Shown piece after piece: positions 28,906-36,476 of a DNA stretch of 64,000 bases. Each line of letters starts with the position of its first letter. The first letter of the stretch is position 1. Origin of the DNA: Pseudomonadaceae bacterium (GTDB taxonomy: Bacteria > Pseudomonadota > Gammaproteobacteria > Pseudomonadales > Azotimanducaceae); contig JANSWO010000001.1 of assembly GCA_024743435.1 (NCBI GenBank), positions 248,001-312,000 on the forward strand, given 5' to 3'. The position numbers and the translations under genes are program-made. Under the pieces are notes generated by a model. The model did no database searches and had not been told where the DNA came from. It saw only the letters and a list, made by a program, of their open reading frames with translations.

Positions 28906-29002
28906 AAACGCCGCGTTCTGGCCGCACATAGGTCTCTGAGGCCGTGGCTTGGCCGGCTGGAATTGCCGCAGATTTCAGGCGTTTGTCAGCCAAGACAGGT
29001 GG

Positions 29003-29029
29003 TTGAAAGTGGCCGCTTGTGGGTATAAT
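29003..29029 (+). promoter_or_regulatory. Putative sigma-70 promoter for rpoD
   Basis: TTGAAA at 29003-29008 and a perfect TATAAT at 29024-29029. The 15-base spacer is shorter than the ideal 17. The -10 is strong and the position, about 300 bases before the rpoD start, implies a long 5' leader. Pattern evidence only. Confidence 0.45.
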
Positions 29030-29223
29030 CCGCGGCTCACTTGTGCCGCCCATCGCTCTGGTTACGTCGCGCTTCAAGCGCGCACCGGCTCGCCCTGTAT
29101 GTCTGGGCACCTGCGGACAGGTGGTAGAACTGTCGTTTGCTCACCGCTTCGGGTTGGTTGTGCCAATTGAATTAGGTCGAGTACATCGAGCGAGCAGTTT
29201 TTACCTAACGCAAAGCGCTACAA

Positions 29224-29321
29224 CCGTTGCAGCACGCTGCAACGGGAAATATTGATACCCGGTTACCGCCGGGGACGTCCGGCGACCGCCGGCGACAACA
29301 GCATCCGGGAGCCATACCCGG
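29224..29321 (+). promoter_or_regulatory. Four consecutive hairpins in the rpoD 5' leader
   Basis: Perfect stems: CCGTTGCAG/CTGCAACGG with loop CACG (29224-29245); CCCGG/CCGGG (29258-29273); CCGGC/GCCGG with loop GACC (29279-29292); CCGGG/CCCGG (29305-29321). The last stem abuts the GTAGGGGTG ribosome site, and its CCC could alternatively pair with GGGG there. A role in translation control of sigma-70 is inferred from position; no known riboswitch or leader family is recognised. Confidence 0.5.
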
Positions 29322-29331
29322 TAGGGGTGAC

Positions 29332-31152
29332 ATGAGCGATAAACAGCAGTCTCGTCTGAAGGAACTCATTGCTCGGGGCAAAGAGCAGGGTTACATCACA
29401 TACGCAGAGGTCAACGACCATCTGCCGGACGACATCTCCGATCCGGATCAGATCGAAGACATCATCCGCATGATCAATGACATGGGTATTACGGTGTATG
29501 AGAACGCACCGGATGCCGATGAGCTGTTGTCTGCGGAGCAGACCGCAGCGGACGAGCTTGCCGCTGAGGAAGCAGCTGCCGCGCTTGCCGCCGTTGAAAA
29601 CGAAGCCGGTCGCACGACAGATCCCGTGCGCATGTACATGCGCGAGATGGGTACCGTCGAGCTGCTGACCCGCGAAGGTGAGATCGCCATCGCCAAGCGC
29701 ATCGAAGAGGGCATTCGCGATACGTTGTATGCGCTCGCCGAGTTCCCCGGCCCCTGCGAATACATCATCGACAAATACGCAGAGGTGGTGAAAGAGGACA
29801 AGCTTGCCGATCTGTTGGTGGGGTATCTCGATCCCGCGGAACACGTGCCGCCTGCGGCGCAAGTAGGGCCCGACAGCAAGAAAGACGACGATGACGATGA
29901 AGGCCCGAAAGGCCCGGATCCAGTCGAAGCCAAAAAGCGTTTCACCGCGCTCAAGCGCCAGTACAACAAGACCATGAAGGTGCTGGCTGACGGTCGCACC
30001 AGCAAAGAAGCTCGCAAAGAAATCGACAAGCTGGGCGAGGCGTTCTGCTACTTCAAGCTGGTACCCAAGCACTACGACATGATTGTTGGCATGGCTCGAG
30101 ATGCTCTGCGAGAAGTTCGTAAGCACGAGCGCGGCATCATGATGCTCGTCGTGCGTCAGGCGCGTGTACCGCGTTCTGAGTTTCTCAAGGTGTTTCCTGG
30201 CAATGAAGTCAGCGTTACCTGGGTTAACAAGCTGATCAAAGCGAAGAAGGATTATTCCTCCGGTGTCGACGCTGCCAAAGACGAGATTGCTCGTCTGCAG
30301 AAGCGTCTGAAGACCGTGGTTGCCGCAACGGGCTTGACCGTCGCCGAGATTAAAGACATCAACCGTCGTATGTCGCTCGGTGAAGCCAAGGCTCGCCGCG
30401 CCAAGAAGGACATGGTTGAGGCGAACCTGCGTCTGGTGATCTCGATCGCCAAGAAGTACACCAACCGTGGGCTTCAGTTCCTGGATCTGATCCAGGAAGG
30501 CAACATCGGCCTGATGAAAGCCGTCGACAAATTTGAGTATCGCCGCGGCTACAAGTTCTCCACGTACGCAACCTGGTGGATTCGCCAGGCGATCACGCGC
30601 TCGATTGCGGACCAGGCTCGCACCATTCGTATCCCGGTGCACATGATCGAAACCATCAATAAGCTCAACCGGATCTCCCGGCAGATGCTGCAGGAGATGG
30701 GCCGAGAGCCAACACCGGAAGAGTTGGGTATCCGTATGGAGATGCCCGAAGAGAAAGTGCGCAAGGTTCTGAAGATTGCGAAAGAGCCGATCTCCATGGA
30801 AACGCCCATTGGTGATGATGAAGACTCACATCTGGGTGACTTCATTGAAGATCAGTCCATCGGCTCTCCTGTGGAACTCGCCACGGGCGAGGGTCTGCGT
30901 GAGGCTACCCGAGAGGTTCTGGCCGGCCTGACCGCTCGCGAAGCCAAGGTGCTGCGCATGCGCTTCGGTATCGACATGAACACCGACCACACCCTCGAGG
31001 AAGTGGGTAAACAGTTCGATGTCACGCGTGAACGCATCCGACAGATAGAGGCGAAAGCCCTGCGCAAGCTGCGCCACCCGAGCAGAAGCGAGCACCTGCG
31101 CAGCTTCCTCGACGAATTTGGTCAGGAGCGAGGCGGCGGTAACAACGCCTGA
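29332..31152 (+). CDS. rpoD: RNA polymerase sigma factor RpoD (sigma-70)
   Basis: 606 residues from the ATG at 29332, with GTAGGGGTG just upstream; a longer in-frame reading from 29227 would translate the hairpin leader and is rejected. Region 1.1 is at the N-terminus ([19 protein letters not shown]). Region 1.2 contains [21 protein letters not shown] non-conserved insert carries an acidic run (KKDDDDDEG). Region 2 is [19 protein letters not shown] through [20 protein letters not shown], and region 4.2 ends [20 protein letters not shown]. Primary sigma factor for housekeeping promoters. A strong terminator follows 31 bases after the stop. Confidence 0.98.
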   Translation: MSDKQQSRLKELIARGKEQGYITYAEVNDHLPDDISDPDQIEDIIRMINDMGITVYENAPDADELLSAEQTAADELAAEEAAAALAAVENEAGRTTDPVRMYMREMGTVELLTREGEIAIAKRIEEGIRDTLYALAEFPGPCEYIIDKYAEVVKEDKLADLLVGYLDPAEHVPPAAQVGPDSKKDDDDDEGPKGPDPVEAKKRFTALKRQYNKTMKVLADGRTSKEARKEIDKLGEAFCYFKLVPKHYDMIVGMARDALREVRKHERGIMMLVVRQARVPRSEFLKVFPGNEVSVTWVNKLIKAKKDYSSGVDAAKDEIARLQKRLKTVVAATGLTVAEIKDINRRMSLGEAKARRAKKDMVEANLRLVISIAKKYTNRGLQFLDLIQEGNIGLMKAVDKFEYRRGYKFSTYATWWIRQAITRSIADQARTIRIPVHMIETINKLNRISRQMLQEMGREPTPEELGIRMEMPEEKVRKVLKIAKEPISMETPIGDDEDSHLGDFIEDQSIGSPVELATGEGLREATREVLAGLTAREAKVLRMRFGIDMNTDHTLEEVGKQFDVTRERIRQIEAKALRKLRHPSRSEHLRSFLDEFGQERGGGNNA

Positions 31153-31183
31153 TTCTGCGGACACAGCAACCGCGACGCTCAAT

Positions 31184-31213
31184 CAAAGCCCGCTCCGTGC
31201 GGGCTTTGTTGTA
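31184..31213 (+). terminator. Rho-independent terminator of rpoD
   Basis: A perfect 10-base stem, CAAAGCCCGC (31184-31193) with GCGGGCTTTG (31199-31208), loop TCCGT, then a T-rich tail. It sits 31 bases after the rpoD stop and separates the operon from the tRNA gene. Confidence 0.88.
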
Positions 31214-31301
31214 TCTGTCTGGAGAAATTGCCCACGAGGTGATCAGCAGGCATCAAAGCGTTACCGCCGTCGCGGCGGTCGGGGTTACAATCAACAGCTG
31301 A

Positions 31302-31673
31302 GGGCCTATAGCTCAGTTGGTTAGAGCAGTGGACTCATCTGAAATGGTGCGTTCGGTTAGTAACAATCGAAATGAACGGGATGAATTCAGGGGAACCGTC
31401 TTCGCACAGCGCTAAGCTGTACGTCCGGCAATCCTGAGCCAAGCTCGCGGTACACCGCGAGAAGGTGCAGAGACTACCTGAGGGCTGGCTTGCCAAGTGC
31501 CCTTAATGACAGGCTAGAGCGTCCCGCGCCCCACCGCCGACTATGCAGCCAAGCCTCCACCGTGAGGCTGGTTTCGGATGTTGGCGAGGGTGATGAGATA
31601 GTCCGCACTCGGGGGAAACTCCGGGGTTATGTGAATCCATTGGTCCCAGGTTCGAGTCCTGGTGGGCCCACCA
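31302..31673 (+). tRNA. ileX: tRNA-Ile2 (anticodon CAU), interrupted by a group I intron
   Basis: The exons are 31302-31338 and 31634-31673; joined they give a 77-base tRNA with encoded CCA. The acceptor stem GGGCCTA pairs with TGGGCCC (one G.T), the D arm is TAGCTCAGTTGGTTAGAGCA, the anticodon stem is TGGA/TCCA around loop CTCATAA (anticodon CAU), and the T arm is CCAGG-TTCGAGT-CCTGG. CAU could mean elongator Met or Ile2 (lysidine-modified, reading AUA). The GGGCC acceptor, body sequence and position after rpoD resemble pseudomonad tRNA-Ile2, so Ile2 is favoured. The interruption is directly after U36 of the anticodon, so the tRNA cannot work without splicing. Confidence 0.88.
31339..31633 (+). 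ncRNA. Group I self-splicing intron in the anticodon loop
   Basis: 295 bases. All four classical core elements occur in order: P (AATTCAGGGG, 31384-31393) pairs with Q (AATCCTGAGCC, around 31430-31440) as P4; R is GGTGCAGAGACTA (31464-31476); S is GATGAGATAGTCC (31592-31604). P7 is GACTA/TAGTC. The 5' exon ends CAU and a GUG guide lies 9 bases into the intron, forming a P1 with the required U.G pair; the last intron base is G. Same insertion site and same CAU/GUG guide logic as the well-known Azoarcus tRNA-Ile intron. No homing endonuclease is encoded. Confidence 0.9.
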
Positions 31674-31779
31674 TGTTGCTGTGTCGGTCATGGAATGCTG
31701 CCTTGAAAACGTCCCCGTTGAACACATCAAAGCACAGAGCGAGCGTCTGCCACGCCACGATATCTCCAGAGCTCGCTAG

Positions 31780-32970
31780 ATGAATATCTTCGGCGAGGTG
31801 CCGTGGCACGACCGCATCTGGCGCAACGGTGTTCTGATCGTCGTTTGTCTGGTGTCGGTGTTGCTCCTTTCCTCTCAGAGCGCAGCCAGTTATGGCACCT
31901 ACATACTCGCGCTTTCAATGCTCTTTGGGTTCTCCGCATGGAAAGACGTGTTCCAGGTCCGGCTGTGCTGGCTGATTGTGGCGCTGATCGGCTATCTAAG
32001 CCTCTCCTCATTCTGGTCTGAACCTTTCGAGTTCCGAGAGTTCGTATCGGTTGCCACGCGCGGACTGCTGACGTTCCTGTTTGTCGTAGCGCTTGCCGAG
32101 TGCCAGTTGAGAGGTCAGTTGCAGCGTTGGTTGGGTAGAGCTTTTGCGGTTGTCGGTTTCGTTGCGGTGGTGGCGGCGATCGTCGTCTTTTTCGTTGAAG
32201 CTCCGCAGGATGGCCGATTAAACGGACTCGGGCAGTTGGACAATCATGTGGTTGCTGCGTTGGTTTGGGCGGTGTTGATCGTTTTTGCACTGCACCTCAT
32301 TCTGCGCGAACCATCAGGTAGCTGGAAGCTACTCGGCTGGCTGAGCCTGTGCGCGTACGTGTTTGCGGTGGTGCTGTCCGATTCGCGCACGGCGTGGATT
32401 GCAGCGCTGTTAGGGAGCGTGACCTACGTCCTGGCCAGTTTCCTGAATTCGGCGCAGCGCTTTACTCAACTGGTAGTAGCCGTAGGCGTGTTGGTTTTTG
32501 TTTTGGTATGCCTAGCAGCGATTGTCCCGGGCCTTGCGGACTTGCTGTTTCCACGGGGATGGAGTTTCCGGCCGGAGATCTGGCAGGCGTCTTTGGAGAA
32601 GATAGGTTCTAGTGGATGGCTGTTCGGGCTTGGTGTGCTTACTAGTGACGATTTCCCAATTGACGGAATAGTGTTTGCGCATTCGCACAACATGTACCTG
32701 TCGGTCCTTTATCAAGGTGGCATTGTCGGCCTCGGCCTTTTTCTCTTAGTTCTTTTCGTAACAGCGAGTACATTTTTACGGTTTTTCGTGGATCAAGACT
32801 CTAAACTTGGCCTCAGCATTCTTACGGTCGCTGCGTCCGCTTACTTGCTTGATGGGCATGAACTGATCGATAAAGTTGGAGATACGTGGTTTTTGGTGTG
32901 GATGCCTGTAGGGCTTGCGATGGGGTTGGCTTGGCGACCTGAAACTACGCCTGCAGAATCATATGAGTAG
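31780..32970 (+). CDS. O-antigen ligase/polymerase-like membrane protein (WaaL/Wzy superfamily)
   Basis: 396 residues, mostly hydrophobic with about ten to eleven membrane segments. The large periplasmic loop lies about residues 255-310 and contains FAHSHNMYLSVLYQGGIVGL, a pattern typical of the O-antigen ligase domain, with a conserved His. Either joins finished O-polysaccharide to lipid A-core or polymerises repeat units; the two activities cannot be separated by sequence. Beside an ABC-type exporter and without visible Wzx/Wzz, ligation is the likelier role. First gene of the polysaccharide island, about 100 bases after the tRNA. Confidence 0.8.
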   Translation: MNIFGEVPWHDRIWRNGVLIVVCLVSVLLLSSQSAASYGTYILALSMLFGFSAWKDVFQVRLCWLIVALIGYLSLSSFWSEPFEFREFVSVATRGLLTFLFVVALAECQLRGQLQRWLGRAFAVVGFVAVVAAIVVFFVEAPQDGRLNGLGQLDNHVVAALVWAVLIVFALHLILREPSGSWKLLGWLSLCAYVFAVVLSDSRTAWIAALLGSVTYVLASFLNSAQRFTQLVVAVGVLVFVLVCLAAIVPGLADLLFPRGWSFRPEIWQASLEKIGSSGWLFGLGVLTSDDFPIDGIVFAHSHNMYLSVLYQGGIVGLGLFLLVLFVTASTFLRFFVDQDSKLGLSILTVAASAYLLDGHELIDKVGDTWFLVWMPVGLAMGLAWRPETTPAESYE

Positions 32971-33040
32971 GTGGCGCCTTTCTATGCGCTCTTTTTTACA
33001 ATGCTAGCTAGTGCGCGTTTCGACGTGCTGAGGAATCGTA

Positions 33041-34456
33041 ATGTCACGGAAGGTGAGACCCGTAGTATTGTGCGGCGGGATGGGATCGCGACTTTGGCCG
33101 CTTTCACGTAAGGCATACCCAAAGCAGTTCTTGTCGCTAATTGGTGAGAAAAGCCTGTTCGAAGCGACTGTTGAGCGTGTGGTCCAGCTGGGCGAGTTGC
33201 CTCCAATCATTGTGTGTGGTGAGGCACACCATTTCACGGTGTCGCGCCAGATAGCATCTTTAGGATACAAGGACATTCAGCTAATCGTTGAACCGGTTGC
33301 TCGAGACACCGCAGCGGCGATAGCCCTGGCTGCTGAGCACCGTAAAGAATCTGACGAAATCCTTCTCGTCGTGCCGTCCGATGCATACATCGCTGATTCA
33401 GAAGCGTTTCGGGACGCCGTCCGGTCGGCAGCCGATTGCTCGGAGAAGGGCGGCATGGTCGTTTTTGGTGTTAAACCGGAGTTTGCCAGCACCGCCTATG
33501 GCTACCTTCAACATGCGATGGGCGCATTAGATGCGCCGAGCTTTTCTGTCGAGAAATTCGTAGAGAAACCTCAGCAAGACGTCGCCGAAGAGTACTTCGG
33601 ATCCGGACGCCACTTGTGGAACGCGGGTATGTTCCTCTTCGACCCTGACACGTACCTCATGGAATTGGCCCGTCATCGGCCTGATATCGTCAACGCTTGC
33701 GAAGTTGCAATGGCATCTGCAAACCATACGGGTTCAACGATTCGCCCGAGTCGACTTCCTCTCGAGCCAATTTCTGGCGAATCGGTGGACTACGCTGTGA
33801 TGGAGCGGGCTGCGAACGTCACTGGAGTGGTGCTCGATACGCCATGGAGTGATCTAGGATGTTTTGACGCCATTGGCAGAATTGCCCCTAAGGATGTCGA
33901 TGGAAATTATCGGGTTGGTGATGTGCAAGCCGTTGGCACTTCCGACTCTGTAATCTTATCCCATGATCGATTGGTCTCAGTTCTAGGGATGAGCAATGTG
34001 GTAGTCGCTGAGACGTCTGACGCTGTCCTTGTGGCGGATCGTTCACGAGCCCAGGACGTGAAAGTGATTGTTGAAGCGCTTGAACGGGACAGCAGGTCAG
34101 AGAGCGAGAACCACCGCAAAGTTCAGCGACCATGGGGAAGTTATGAATCGCTAACAATGGCCCCTGGCTTCCAGGTAAAGCGAATTGTCGTTGATCCTGG
34201 CGAAAGCTTGTCTTTGCAGTCACATGAACATAGATCCGAGCATTGGATCGTAGTCAAGGGGCTGGCGAGGGTCACAAAAGGTGAGATGGAGTTTGATCTA
34301 GAACCGAATCAAAGCACTTACATCGAAGCTGGAGAGATTCATCGGCTCGCGAACTTTGGCGAGGAGCAGGTGGAATTGGTAGAGGTGCAGGTCGGCGCGT
34401 ATCTCGGAGAAGATGACATCAAGCGCTACGATGATAAATACGGTCGAACCGCCTAG
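33041..34456 (+). CDS. manC: Mannose-1-phosphate guanylyltransferase / mannose-6-phosphate isomerase
   Basis: 471 residues with GAGGA before the ATG. The N-terminal GDP-mannose pyrophosphorylase domain starts with VVLCGGMGSRLWPLSRKAYP KQFLSL and has FVEKPQQDVAEEYF and LWNAGMFLFDPDTY. The C-terminal type II isomerase cupin starts at about 355 with PWGSYESL and has SLQSHEHRSEHWIVVKG metal ligands. It supplies GDP-mannose, the substrate of the Gmd and Fcl enzymes at the other end of the island. A phosphomannomutase gene is not in the window. Convergent with the leftward operon, 35 bases apart. Confidence 0.94.
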   Translation: MSRKVRPVVLCGGMGSRLWPLSRKAYPKQFLSLIGEKSLFEATVERVVQLGELPPIIVCGEAHHFTVSRQIASLGYKDIQLIVEPVARDTAAAIALAAEHRKESDEILLVVPSDAYIADSEAFRDAVRSAADCSEKGGMVVFGVKPEFASTAYGYLQHAMGALDAPSFSVEKFVEKPQQDVAEEYFGSGRHLWNAGMFLFDPDTYLMELARHRPDIVNACEVAMASANHTGSTIRPSRLPLEPISGESVDYAVMERAANVTGVVLDTPWSDLGCFDAIGRIAPKDVDGNYRVGDVQAVGTSDSVILSHDRLVSVLGMSNVVVAETSDAVLVADRSRAQDVKVIVEALERDSRSESENHRKVQRPWGSYESLTMAPGFQVKRIVVDPGESLSLQSHEHRSEHWIVVKGLARVTKGEMEFDLEPNQSTYIEAGEIHRLANFGEEQVELVEVQVGAYLGEDDIKRYDDKYGRTA

Positions 34457-34491
34457 TATACGAAAAGGCTGAGGCAAGGGTTTGGTAGAGC

Positions 34492-35616
34492 CTAGCTCGG
34501 GTGAGGTTCGCTAAGAAGCCCTCGATATAAGCGGGTATAGGCCTCACCCATTGTCTTGCCGGTGAACAATCTTTCGAAACGAGCGCGTGCGTTTGTACCG
34601 TAAGACTGGGCGAGTTGGGCATCTTGCCACAACGTATCAAGTGCTGCGCGAAGCGATGATGGCGAGCCAGGAGTGACGACGAGACCTGTAGTTTTGTGCT
34701 TGTTTACGAGGCTAGTACCTGTGCCGACTTCTGTGGAGATCATTGGTTTCGCGTGCATGCTACTTTCGAGAAGCGTGACACCAAAAGCCTCTGCTCTCAA
34801 ATACGATGGGAAAACGACGCCTCGACAGAGTTTGAATAAGGACTGCTTTTCAAGATCGCTGACATGTCCAGCGAAGTGGACGTTACCCAAGCCAAGTTTC
34901 GCCGCTTGCTTTTCTAACTCCGCTTTATTGGGGCCTGAGCCTGCGATCACAACGTCGAACGGAGCACCTTTTATTGCATCAAGCAGTATATGTAGTCCTT
35001 TGTAATAACGAAGAACCCCGACGAACAAGAAGAAGTTTCGCCCGTACTGTGTCTCCGTTTGTCGAACATCCGAGTCAGAACAATTTGGATAAGACGTCTC
35101 ATCTAGTCCGATGGGGATGACTTCCACCTTTTCTGCGTAACGTGGGAGTACCATGCTGGACGCGAAGTAGTTCTGAGAAGTACACACGATTGCACTCACA
35201 TTCTGCAAAAAACGTCGCATCAGCGGGTCGTAGGCTTTGCCGAGCCAGCGCTGACGGACGATGTCCGAGTGATAGGTGACCACTGTCGGGGCAGACGGTT
35301 TGACAATCATATGTAGCAGGTCTGCGAAAGGCCAAGGGAAATGGTAGTTGATGACGTCAGCTGTTTTGCTCAGCTCGCGAAACAGCGCGATAGCCGAGTA
35401 GGAAAAGCCGCATGAAGCAATCTCGAATGTTTGCTTAGCTCGAGTTACGCGATGGCCAAGGTGCTCGAGAGAGGCGGGTTCGGGGGTTCGACTTAGGCAA
35501 AGGACAGTGCTCTCCACGCCGAGCTGGCGCGTGGAGATGCAGATCTGTCTGATCGTTTCCTCTAGCCCCCCCTGAGTATCAGGGAAGTAGGTGCGATATA
35601 CATGCAAGACACGCAA
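34492..35616 (-). CDS. Family 4 glycosyltransferase
   Basis: 374 residues, GT-B fold. N-terminal half opens VLHVYRTYFPDTQGGLEETI. The C-terminal nucleotide-sugar half has FVGVLRYYKGLHILLDAI, VVIAGSGPNKAELE and the EX7E-type motif in RAEAFGVTLLESSMHAKPM. Retaining transferase, often using GDP-mannose, though the donor cannot be read from sequence. Last gene of the leftward group (glycosyltransferase, sulfotransferase-permease, ABC ATPase, this gene); 95 bases separate it from the ATPase gene. Confidence 0.88.
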   Translation of the reverse strand: MRVLHVYRTYFPDTQGGLEETIRQICISTRQLGVESTVLCLSRTPEPASLEHLGHRVTRAKQTFEIASCGFSYSAIALFRELSKTADVINYHFPWPFADLLHMIVKPSAPTVVTYHSDIVRQRWLGKAYDPLMRRFLQNVSAIVCTSQNYFASSMVLPRYAEKVEVIPIGLDETSYPNCSDSDVRQTETQYGRNFFLFVGVLRYYKGLHILLDAIKGAPFDVVIAGSGPNKAELEKQAAKLGLGNVHFAGHVSDLEKQSLFKLCRGVVFPSYLRAEAFGVTLLESSMHAKPMISTEVGTGTSLVNKHKTTGLVVTPGSPSSLRAALDTLWQDAQLAQSYGTNARARFERLFTGKTMGEAYTRLYRGLLSEPHPS

Positions 35617-35711
35617 CGGAGTGCTTCCCTCGTTGATTGGGTTGTGGTGCTTTCGGCTCAGGAGAGCGTCAACTCAGGTTTCGAGCTACGTATGATTCTG
35701 CCGGAAAGATC

Positions 35712-36476
35712 TCACCTGTGACTTTTACGCTCCTCATGTTCCGAAAACTGGGACAGAACGTCGTCAACGGATCCCGCAGCATGGACGGATCCTCGATTAA
35801 GCCATATCGCCCGGTCACAATTGTCCCGTAGGAGTTGTTTGTTGTGGGAAGCCAGAACCAGGATGCCACTTCTATCAACCAGTCTCTGCATCCGAGCTGT
35901 CGCTTTCTGGCGAAAGTGCTGATCACCTGCTCCAAGCCACTCATCCATCAGGAGAATCTCTGGTTGAAACGCAGTAGCAATGGAAAAATTGAGGCGCATC
36001 TTCATCCCGGCAGAGTACGTCGAGTAGGGCATATGCAAGAAGTCACCTAACTCCGAGAAGTCGGTAATCCAATCGGTTCGCTCAACGATGTCCTTAGGGT
36101 CTTCGCCAGCTGCTAGCGCAGATAACCAAATGTTCCGATGCCCGCTGGCGCTCGGCTGAATACCTAAGTTCACATTGGTCAGCGACGTAACTTTGCCTCT
36201 TATCTCGATTGAGCCTCGATCTGGCACGAGTATCCCGGAAAGCGCCTGAAGTAACGTGGTTTTGCCAGCGCCATTGCTACCGATTAGTGCCAAACGATTG
36301 CCTCGTACTAGATCAATAGAAATGTCTGTTAGCGCTCTATAGCCTCGCAATCGTCCTCTTTTTGCTACGAATCGCGAATCCCGTCCAGCAGGTGTTTCCG
36401 CGAATGGTTTCAAGCCGCCGCCAAGAATAGGGAAAAGAATGTCCAAGTCGCGAGTACGGACAAATTGAATACTCAA
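35712..36476 (-). CDS. ATP-binding subunit of a polysaccharide ABC exporter (Wzt/KpsT/TagH type)
   Basis: 254 residues. Walker A GSNGAGKTTLLQALSG, the ABC signature region YSTYSAGMKMRLNFSIA (degenerate, as is usual for this class) and Walker B EILLMDEWLGAGD. An extended N-terminus precedes the ALTDIS start of the core. It has no C-terminal carbohydrate-binding domain, unlike E. coli O9a Wzt. This points to a substrate recognised by the permease or by other proteins rather than by the ATPase. Overlaps the upstream permease gene by four bases, so the two are surely partners. Confidence 0.92.
   Translation of the reverse strand: MSIQFVRTRDLDILFPILGGGLKPFAETPAGRDSRFVAKRGRLRGYRALTDISIDLVRGNRLALIGSNGAGKTTLLQALSGILVPDRGSIEIRGKVTSLTNVNLGIQPSASGHRNIWLSALAAGEDPKDIVERTDWITDFSELGDFLHMPYSTYSAGMKMRLNFSIATAFQPEILLMDEWLGAGDQHFRQKATARMQRLVDRSGILVLASHNKQLLRDNCDRAIWLNRGSVHAAGSVDDVLSQFSEHEERKSHR

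Larger units (their letters stand above)
28906..29331 (+). other. Long rpoD upstream region: promoter and structured leader
   Basis: 426 bases without a convincing gene. They hold one good sigma-70-like promoter (29003-29029) and, nearer rpoD, four consecutive GC-rich hairpins (29224-29321) that end 10 bases before the ATG. Short readings through the region have no ribosome site or family resemblance. No terminator with a T run is visible between dnaG and this promoter, so read-through from dnaG remains possible. Confidence 0.6.

Noticed and set aside
29263-30642. Long leftward reading of 459 residues opposite rpoD
   Set aside because: Lies wholly antisense to the strongly conserved rpoD frame; an overlap effect of GC-rich codon use, with no family resemblance.
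31634-31673. tRNA 3' end as attL of an integrated element
   Set aside because: No second copy of the 3' exon and no integrase were found in the following 32 kb, so an integrative element cannot be supported from this window.
31490-31783. Possible protein encoded within or across the group I intron (homing endonuclease)
   Set aside because: The reading crosses the 3' splice site and tRNA exon, has no LAGLIDADG, HNH or GIY-YIG motif and is too short.
31727-32290. Leftward reading of 187 residues over the start of the O-antigen ligase-like gene
   Set aside because: Arginine/proline-rich, no domain, antisense to a membrane protein with clear family pattern.
34457-34491. Bidirectional terminator between manC and the convergent glycosyltransferase
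   Set aside because: Only a five-base AGGCT/AGCCT pairing without a T run; too weak to report.
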